Translations under genes and position numbers: made by a program
Origin: Mugil cephalus
Taxonomy: Eukaryota; Chordata; Actinopteri; Mugiliformes; Mugilidae
Direction of reading: 5' to 3'
Length of the DNA: 64,000 nucleotides
NCBI RefSeq assembly: GCF_022458985.1
Contig: NC_061778.1
Coordinates: 3,799,501-3,863,500 of the forward strand
Notes under the pieces: model-generated
What the model saw: the letters and a program-made list of their open reading frames with translations, nothing else
Databases searched by the model: none
What the model was told of the DNA's origin: nothing
Shown: positions 57,401 through 64,000 of the stretch, piece by piece
Layout of the letters: each line of letters begins with the position of its first letter
How positions within the stretch are numbered: position 1 is the stretch's first letter

Positions 57401-60400
57401 CTGTGGCACCGGTCAGGATTTTCTTTTCCACCGTCACATGTTCACCCGATCCTCTTTTTTTTAACTCACGCCTTTTCCCCCCGTTCACGTCTAATTTTGT
57501 CATCATTCTCTCATTTATACGCTCTCTGCGTGTCCTCCTTTCTGTCCATTTTTATTTTTATTTTTTGTCTCATTTCGAACAGCATGAGTGTTTGATGTGT
57601 GCTGGGCACAAGAACAAGGGAATCGGATGCACACCCCAAACAGGAAATGAGAAATTCAAGCAAATGGACGCATGTCTGCGTGCCGAGGAGAGAAAGACAG
57701 AAACTCACAGGGAGGACCGAAGATAGATGGAGCGGAGCAGACGGTGCAGAGGATGTGAAATAGACACACTGAATCAAGAGGCTGTAAATGTTTGAGGGTA
57801 GAAGGCTGTTGCGCAACGTATGAGAAAAGAGACAAGAGAGAGGAGCAGTATGATTATTTATAGACGGTGGCCACCCATGACGCTGCTCCGTGATATCAGC
57901 CGTCCTCATGAGCCCGTCCAGAGCCCGCCGGAGCTAGACGCCGGCGGTGTTTGTTTGCCGGCTTCACCTGGAGCTAACACCAACTTTGTGACAGGCTTTT
58001 TTGCATCACACCCACACCCTACAGCTGTACCCGGCAAACCCTTTTAGTAGTTGAGCTCATAAAACCCCCGGAGCGAGCCCCCGGGATTATCTATCAAAGC
58101 GACAAGGAGCCGCGGCGTGACCCGGCGCGGCTCTTTCATCTGGTCGCGCGGCTGTTTTGTTTTTTTCCGCGGTAGTTAGCGGTAGCGACGACATGTTGTG
58201 GCGTCTAGTTTATTTTACATGGCAGGCTGCGCTCCTACTGTTTATGAGCAATGAACAACCGAGGCGCAGCACACACATGGTCAAGCTTTTCCCACAGAAT
58301 GCAGCCCGCATCATAAGTGACTCAGGATGTCTGGGTACACGCACTCTGACCATTAGATGAGTGTGGAACTTAAAAGGGAAGGAAGGCTTCAATAAGCGGA
58401 CAAGGTGGGAAGAGAGACGAAGGCTGTTGTGGAAAAACCACCTCGGGGCCCCTCCTAACGGGGCCAGAGCCGTCTCAAGTGGCGTGAATTGCTCAAATCT
58501 GATGCGGCGAGACGGAGATAACAAACAAGCGAAGCAAACCAGACAGACAGACAGACAGGAATCCATGTCACCGGGGTCGGAGACAAACAGCAAATATGTG
58601 TCAGTAGAACAGCAATGCTCTCCCTCTCAAACCGCCGCATAATAAGAGATGCACGCACACACTGAGAGGGGGAGACAGATGTTTTCAAGTCGCTAACGAG
58701 ACACTAAAACTTTGCCATGTCAATACCAGCTGCGCAGCACAAACAGAGAGACCCCTTCACAGCGTCTGAAAATATCCAGTCACACATAAGCCGGCCATCC
58801 AGGATGTTGTGGGGGAGAGTTTCCTCTTCCTGTTGCTCTTACTGTTGGACTTTCCTGTCAGTTACCATTAGCTCCTGACAGACCTTTGGGTTCCTTCCAG
58901 ACTCATCCTTGTGCCTCTTCTTCTTCTTTTTTTTTTTTTATCTCTAGGGAGTATGATTCCTCACTGTAAAGTATTAGTCCACATCCTGTACTCTTGGGTG
59001 GCCAGGCAGGGGAGATGGCATCAGATCAAGGTGTTCCTTTTTTTTTTTTTTTTTTATGCACCTATTTACAGAGCAGAGAGCGGCGGGTATATCTAAGAGA
59101 AAAACGAGGACCACACTCGGTGGCGTGGTCACATGTGTTTTTTGTCGGGTGGGTTTTTCGAACCGAAAAAATCAACCGCAGATATACTGTCTTCCAGCTT
59201 CTTACTGGACCACGGTGGAATGCGTTTCGCTTTGTGATCTCCATCTTGATCATCACTGTGGTCATATTTCTGATCAGCCCTGATGCATTTTGTCAGATAG
59301 TTCCAGGGAAGGCATTGCTGCGTGTGAAACACTTTAGTCGTTCCGTCGCGTTAAGAGTTTGCCTTTGTGATTCAGCGCGGCCAAAGGGGCTGCGCAGAGA
59401 TGAACTGGCTTAAATTAGTTTCGTTTTCTGGGTTGTGTTAGTGTGTGTGTGTGTGTGGTGGAAGACGTGTGTGTTTATTGTGTGTATGTGCGTGTGAGTA
59501 TGCCAAAACTGTTGTCAATACTAATTGGTTTGTTTGCTGCCTTGGAGGAAGAGGAGGGTGTAACCTGAGGAGAAAACTGTTTAAGGAGTTTTATTCTGAC
59601 GTCAACGTGTAATCGCGTGACTTTTTCAGTTTAACATAGTTGACAGGTATCATGGTCGATCACATTTTGTCCGTTTTCAGGCCTTAAATCAACATGGACG
59701 CCTATAACCAGTCACCACAAAGATTATTCCACATACTATATACAAAACTGAGTAAACTGAAAGTTACTGTAGTGACTCTGTTGACGTGTGATAAATCCAC
59801 ATTTGACTCACGCACTAGTTTATATGAAATAACTAGGAAAGAGGAGGAAGAACAAACTGTAGAGCAGGTCATGAGATTCTGATTTGACACAGGGAGGTAG
59901 AATGTCATGTTTATTGTTTATTTTTTTCATTTACTGTTATTTATGCTCATTGTTTCCATTTCTGTGTGATTTCTTTTGTCTGTTTTTTACATGTTCGAAT
60001 TAAACTAAACTAAACAATGGGTAAACGATAATGGCTAATTCTCAGACACAGATACATTTTGTTATTTTCCATATAGAATTTGATATATTGCCCCAAAAAA
60101 AGAAATATCTGTCATGATTAGTTCAACTTAACAAATGTTGAATAAGCTCATTTTATTATCGTTTAGTTGACATTTTATTGACATCTAGTCATTTTTTATT
60201 AATAAGTGGTTGTTTCCATAGTAAATAATTACAGATTCTGTAAAGACATGATCATAATGAACATAAAAAACATTAGTCTTTGGTAACTTTTAATAAAAAT
60301 GTATCCAATACATATATCTTCAAAAGACCCTCAATTATATATATTGACCCTGTGAATATAATGTTTTACCAACAGTAATGAGCTATAAAAAGGTGGTCAG

Positions 60401-60530
60401 TGTAGAATTATTTATATTTTTCAGTATTTTAAGGTAAAATTTCTACTTTACATAACTTAATGACTCTTTTAATACAAAAAAGGATAATAAAAAGGACTAT
60501 ATTGCTGCCTGTGATGTAAACATATGAATT
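54480..60530. other. Intergenic DNA upstream of ppp5c, no gene recognised
   Basis: Frames at 54861-55403, 55547-55924, 57283-57726, 58210-58593 and 58994-59413 show no domain, are mostly low-complexity, and overlap frames on the other strand. The part from 55550 to 58700 is GC-richer and purine-rich with (GACA)n near 58540-58558. (GT)n runs occur near 59440-59457. A LINE-like tail ('acatgttcgaattaaact') is at about 59985-60015. Confidence 0.5.
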
Positions 60531-60534
60531 ACAC

Positions 60535-60905
60535 TCAACATTTTCCTTTTTTTTTCTTTCCTTGTGCCTTTTTTCTTAAATGTCCCAATACCTGTATACA
60601 TCTACATATACTTGGTATAGATTGTCTTTAATATGTGTACTTTATATATAAATTGTGTATAAAAAATATATTTAACATACTTTTGCATATTTTATATCTA
60701 TCTTTATACATTCTAGATTCTTCTACCTCTATTATACTTTTATTTTTTATCCCTTTTTCTTACTGTCGTTCCTCCTGTCTCTGCGTAATGATGCTGCTGG
60801 ATACCAAACATCTATCTATCTATCTATCTATCTATCTACAGATCATATTGGACATCTATGAATGGACTTGTCCGAATATGTCCACAGAGGGACGAACTGA
60901 TGTAG
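60535..60905 (+). repeat. LINE-like 3' region and (ATCT)n microsatellite
   Basis: T-rich sequence leads to 'gctgctggataccaaac' and an ATCT run at about 60811-60838. It resembles the 3' region of a LINE copy. Confidence 0.45.
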
Positions 60906-60909
60906 TTTG

Positions 60910-62690
60910 CGTGTGAGAGCGCAATGAATCCAGGAGACAATAAAGATCGCATAAACCACACACCACTTCACCCTTGCTGCCCACTCCCAAAGTGCCCCAA
61001 TCACAGGAAATGGGTGTAAAGCGATGACTCAGCTGGCTTTGACCTCCACCTCCGCCCCCCCAAGTTGCTAACACCACCACCACCCTCTCCTTTAGGGCTG
61101 CTTTAATTAAAAAAAAAAAGAGAAGTAACTCATTCTGTCTTTGTTTCAACATCCAGTCTTCCCCTTCTCCTCTGCCTTTTAAAAAATGAGGGCATCCCAA
61201 GTTTGGAGATGACTCACAGCTTTCTCCTCCACCCTGCGCTCTCATGCTACTCTCTCCCTCTCTGTGTATAATTCACATGGCCTTGATTTCTGCCTGGGTG
61301 AAAGAAGCAGCTGTTGCACAGATGTATGCCCTTATCGTACCTGCTCAGGTATGTCAGGTCCACAGAGGAACTCGCACTGGCAGCGCTGCCCGAGCGCACA
61401 CGGCCCAGCTCTGATAGCCCTGACATGCTGAAACGTTTATTTATTTATCAAGGCTCCGTTGCTGGAGGCTAACTCGCAAACAAACACGCGCACACATTTG
61501 TGCATCCGTGCACATACACGTACTCACACACTGCTTCAAAGGATATCGTGTCATAAACAGAGAGACTGGGAAGGAGGAATGTGTTGTTCATTGGGGAATT
61601 CAGAGCTGGTGGGGAGGGAAAGGAGGGGTGGGGGCACGCTGACCTAATGTCCCTCTGTGTGAGCGGAGGCAGCGAAGGAACTGGCTGACGAGCCTTCCTC
61701 TGCGCTGTCATAACCCTTGTACGCCCATCGGTGCAGCCGAGGGACACGCCGGGCTTCTTATATTCGCTCTTTGATTGCCCAGAAAGTTGGTGGCAGCTAC
61801 AGCTTGAGATCACCAGACATTAGGCCATCAACTGTACCAAGTGTAAGGACTGAAAAACATGGTGAAATGTAGCAGTAAATACGGCGAGAACGGGGAAAAT
61901 GTGGATTATCAGATCAAATTAAGCACAACTGGACTCGACAACGATCCATACGAACAAGTGTGGATTTAGAAAAGTGGATTAGCCTCAGTTTCAGTTAGTT
62001 CAAGTTCATTTCAGTTATGATAAATGCAGCTAAATGAAAGATGCTAACGCTAAGAGCTTTTAAAGGAGGACGAGGAGTGATCACAGATATTCCATTTATC
62101 GTTTTATTGTTATTTATTGTTGCTTAAGAAGCAACTTAAGGTTTGACTTCATCAAAAAAATAAATACAGCATAAATTAATGTTACCTGACACTAAATGTG
62201 AACCACAACACCAGGTTTCTGTGTCTGGATTCAAGTTGTTTCTTTGTAATTCAACAGTCCATTTACTTCTCTTTTCTTTGGCAGATATCTGTAAAAGTGT
62301 AAAATCTCTGACTGCTTATCTTTACTTTATTTTATTTGATATGGATATATTACATGCTGCTTTGTTTGGGTGCATGTACTGTATGTAGCAGACCAATCCG
62401 ACAGACCAAGTTCATAGTATCATTAAGAACAATAACAATAAATGATAATAAATCCCGTTTTAAGTAAGTGATCCACAGGTTTACCCCTTTTGCTGAGAGG
62501 ACTGATGTTGTGTTTTTCAAATCTTCTGGTTCAGTCAGTCACGCAACAGCTCTTCCCCATTTTTAAAATTATTCTTAGTTGCATGGTTCAAACTAATGCT
62601 GCTAATCTCCGCGCTCAACTCCAACTTTTTTACCACTCAATGGTAACCATGGAGACTTCAGCTTGTTTGTTGTGTCCTGTCTGTTACTTT
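60910..62690. other. Intergenic DNA, no gene recognised
   Basis: Includes a less AT-rich, unique-looking stretch at about 60990-61450 that could be conserved regulatory DNA. I cannot test this from one sequence. Open frames are unrecognisable. Confidence 0.35.
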
Positions 62691-62699
62691 TTGTGTTGC

Positions 62700-62795
62700 T
62701 GCTATTTTGGCCAGGTCTCCCTCCCTGAGATCATCAATCTCAATGGGACAAACCTGGTAAAATAAAATATATATATATAAATAAATAACAGCTGA
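62700..62795 (+). repeat. LINE 3' tail
   Basis: Contains 'atcaatctcaatgggacaaa' followed by CCTGGTAAAATAAAA and an (AT)/(AAAT) tail at about 62764-62790. This is the usual ending of a fish L2/Rex-like retrotransposon copy. Confidence 0.55.
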
Positions 62796-63001
62796 GAGCC
62801 CCCTTGACACCGGAGGCCACAGATCATGGCTAGCTAATGAAAAACAGACCTGCCCCTCGAAAAGAGCTCACACCTCCCTAACCTGCCATTTATCCGATAA
62901 GAAGAGTCAAGTTACCGTGTGATACAACCACCGTTGTTAGTGTGTTTCTATCCTTTCTTAACTTTACTTGGATTCAGCAGCGTTGCCTCCTTCTTTCCTG
63001 A

Positions 63002-63004
<3 letters not shown>

Positions 63005-63032
<28 letters not shown>

Positions 63033-63034
63033 GA
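63005..63034 (+). repeat. (GT)n microsatellite
   Basis: Uninterrupted GT run of about 14 units followed by GGAT repeats. Confidence 0.95.
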
Positions 63035-63309
63035 TGGATGAAGAACTCGGTGGGATGAGTAATAGAGTGTGACTGAGTTTAAGTTTACTCCCAGCGGTGA
63101 GGGTCACAGCCTCAGTTCAGCCAAACTCACTCTGGGGTCCACGGAGAGCGGACGCCCTGCCCCCACTCCCCACATGCCTCCTCCTCTGGCTTCTGTAAGT
63201 ATGCGGCTTCAAGTGTCCAGAAGTATTTAGTTTTCAGTGCACAGTACATTAAAAGTGGTGGAACAACAACAACAAAAACAAGGCCAAGCGGCTGTCGGCC
63301 TGGTTTCAA

Positions 63310-63810
63310 AGTCAGTACGTTTACACGCACATGAAAAAAACCCACTAATTATTGCCTTAGTCTGACTTTAACTGGACAACTTAAGGTTAGCCTGGTTATC
63401 TTGGTGCTGGGAAAAGGAAAACATAAACCATTTGTGATTAAGTTTCATTAAATCATGTGTATTTAGACCACATTATAATCTAAAGTGGCATAAAGGTTAA
63501 ATCATATACTTATTTTAATTAGTCAAACAAATTCAAATATAAAAGTCTCACTCAAGTGAACTCACTTCAGAGTTACAATATCAAAATAACCAGCTTTACA
63601 GTTTAACCAATTACAAAAAAAAGAAAATTTGGCAACTTTCAGGCTTTTAAAACTTAATGGATCAAACACATGTATTTTTGTTTACATGCAGGAGAAAAAA
63701 AAACAATTGTTGCCTCAATCTGACTTTAACTGGACAACGTAAGTGCATGTAAATGCCTTATTCGGACTTTAACTGGACAACACCCGTACACATGCATGAA
63801 ATCCGGTCAC
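63310..63810 (+). repeat. Fragment with three direct copies of a short motif, DNA-transposon-like
   Basis: The motif 'ctgactttaactggacaac' occurs at about 63362 and 63720, with a third copy 'cggactttaactggacaac' near 63763. They lie next to 'gtttacacgcacatg', 'gtgcatgtaaatgcc' and 'gtacacatgcatg'. Such subterminal repeats are typical of non-autonomous DNA transposons. The superfamily is not identified. Confidence 0.5.
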
Positions 63811-64000
63811 AGAAGAAGAAGAAGAAGGTAAACAGAGCTGGTAGAAGAACCACCTGAGGGATAGCGCCATCTTATCTGAACCATAAGTAGCACGCACATT
63901 AAAAAAGCTGAACTAATATCCGTCTGGTTGTCGTTTAAAATGTCGGTCTTCTGCATTAACGACTCTTGTTTATTGTATGACGTAATAGGTCAACAAGGAA

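Overview
The window is vertebrate nuclear DNA, almost certainly from a ray-finned (teleost) fish. The evidence is a tandem cluster of intronless claudin genes, spliced genes with GT/AG introns, many fish-type dispersed repeats (Tc1/mariner, hAT-like, PIF/Harbinger-like, a tRNA-derived SINE, LINE 3' tails), abundant microsatellites and long AT-rich intergenic DNA. I saw no prokaryotic genes, operons or CRISPR.

Layout. Positions 1-15.8 kb hold four single-exon claudins. The first is on the minus strand and is cut by the window edge (1-516). The other three are on the plus strand (7207-7881, 11994-12650, 14552-15199). Each has a TATA-like box close upstream, and the three complete genes have AATAAA signals downstream. 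Positions 15.8-29 kb are repeat-rich intergenic DNA with no convincing host gene. It holds a PIF/Harbinger-type Myb-like relic, a tRNA-derived SINE, hAT-like fragments, a GATA microsatellite, a minisatellite and an inverted pair of dispersed repeats.

Positions 29053-37725 carry a 14-exon class B (secretin-family) GPCR on the plus strand, best matched to the GIP receptor, with a dead Tc1 copy in intron 12. Facing it on the minus strand are a five-exon THAP-domain gene resembling THAP8 (39323-44242) and a 13-exon Ser/Thr phosphatase 5 gene, ppp5c (45712-53322). I rebuilt all three by hand from splice sites. Each closes in frame, at 479, 462 and 491 codons before the stop. Positions 53.7-64 kb, upstream of ppp5c, show no recognisable gene, only microsatellites, LINE tails and a fragment with repeated motifs.

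Functionally the claudins are tight-junction strand proteins of epithelia, the receptor is an incretin-type peptide hormone receptor, THAP8 is a presumed DNA-binding protein, and PPP5C is an Hsp90-associated phosphatase. These do not form one pathway. What links them is genome history: from memory, GIPR, PPP5C and THAP8 all lie on human 19q13, so the right half looks like an old conserved block with a fish-type claudin array beside it.

I did not find an undescribed biological system. The items most worth checking are a local duplication around the ppp5c start, three strong co-oriented CTCF-like motifs near gene-block boundaries, the Harbinger-type Myb-like relic, and the inverted repeat pair at 17.6 and 26.7-27.4 kb. 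All family assignments are from reading the sequence and memory, without database searches.
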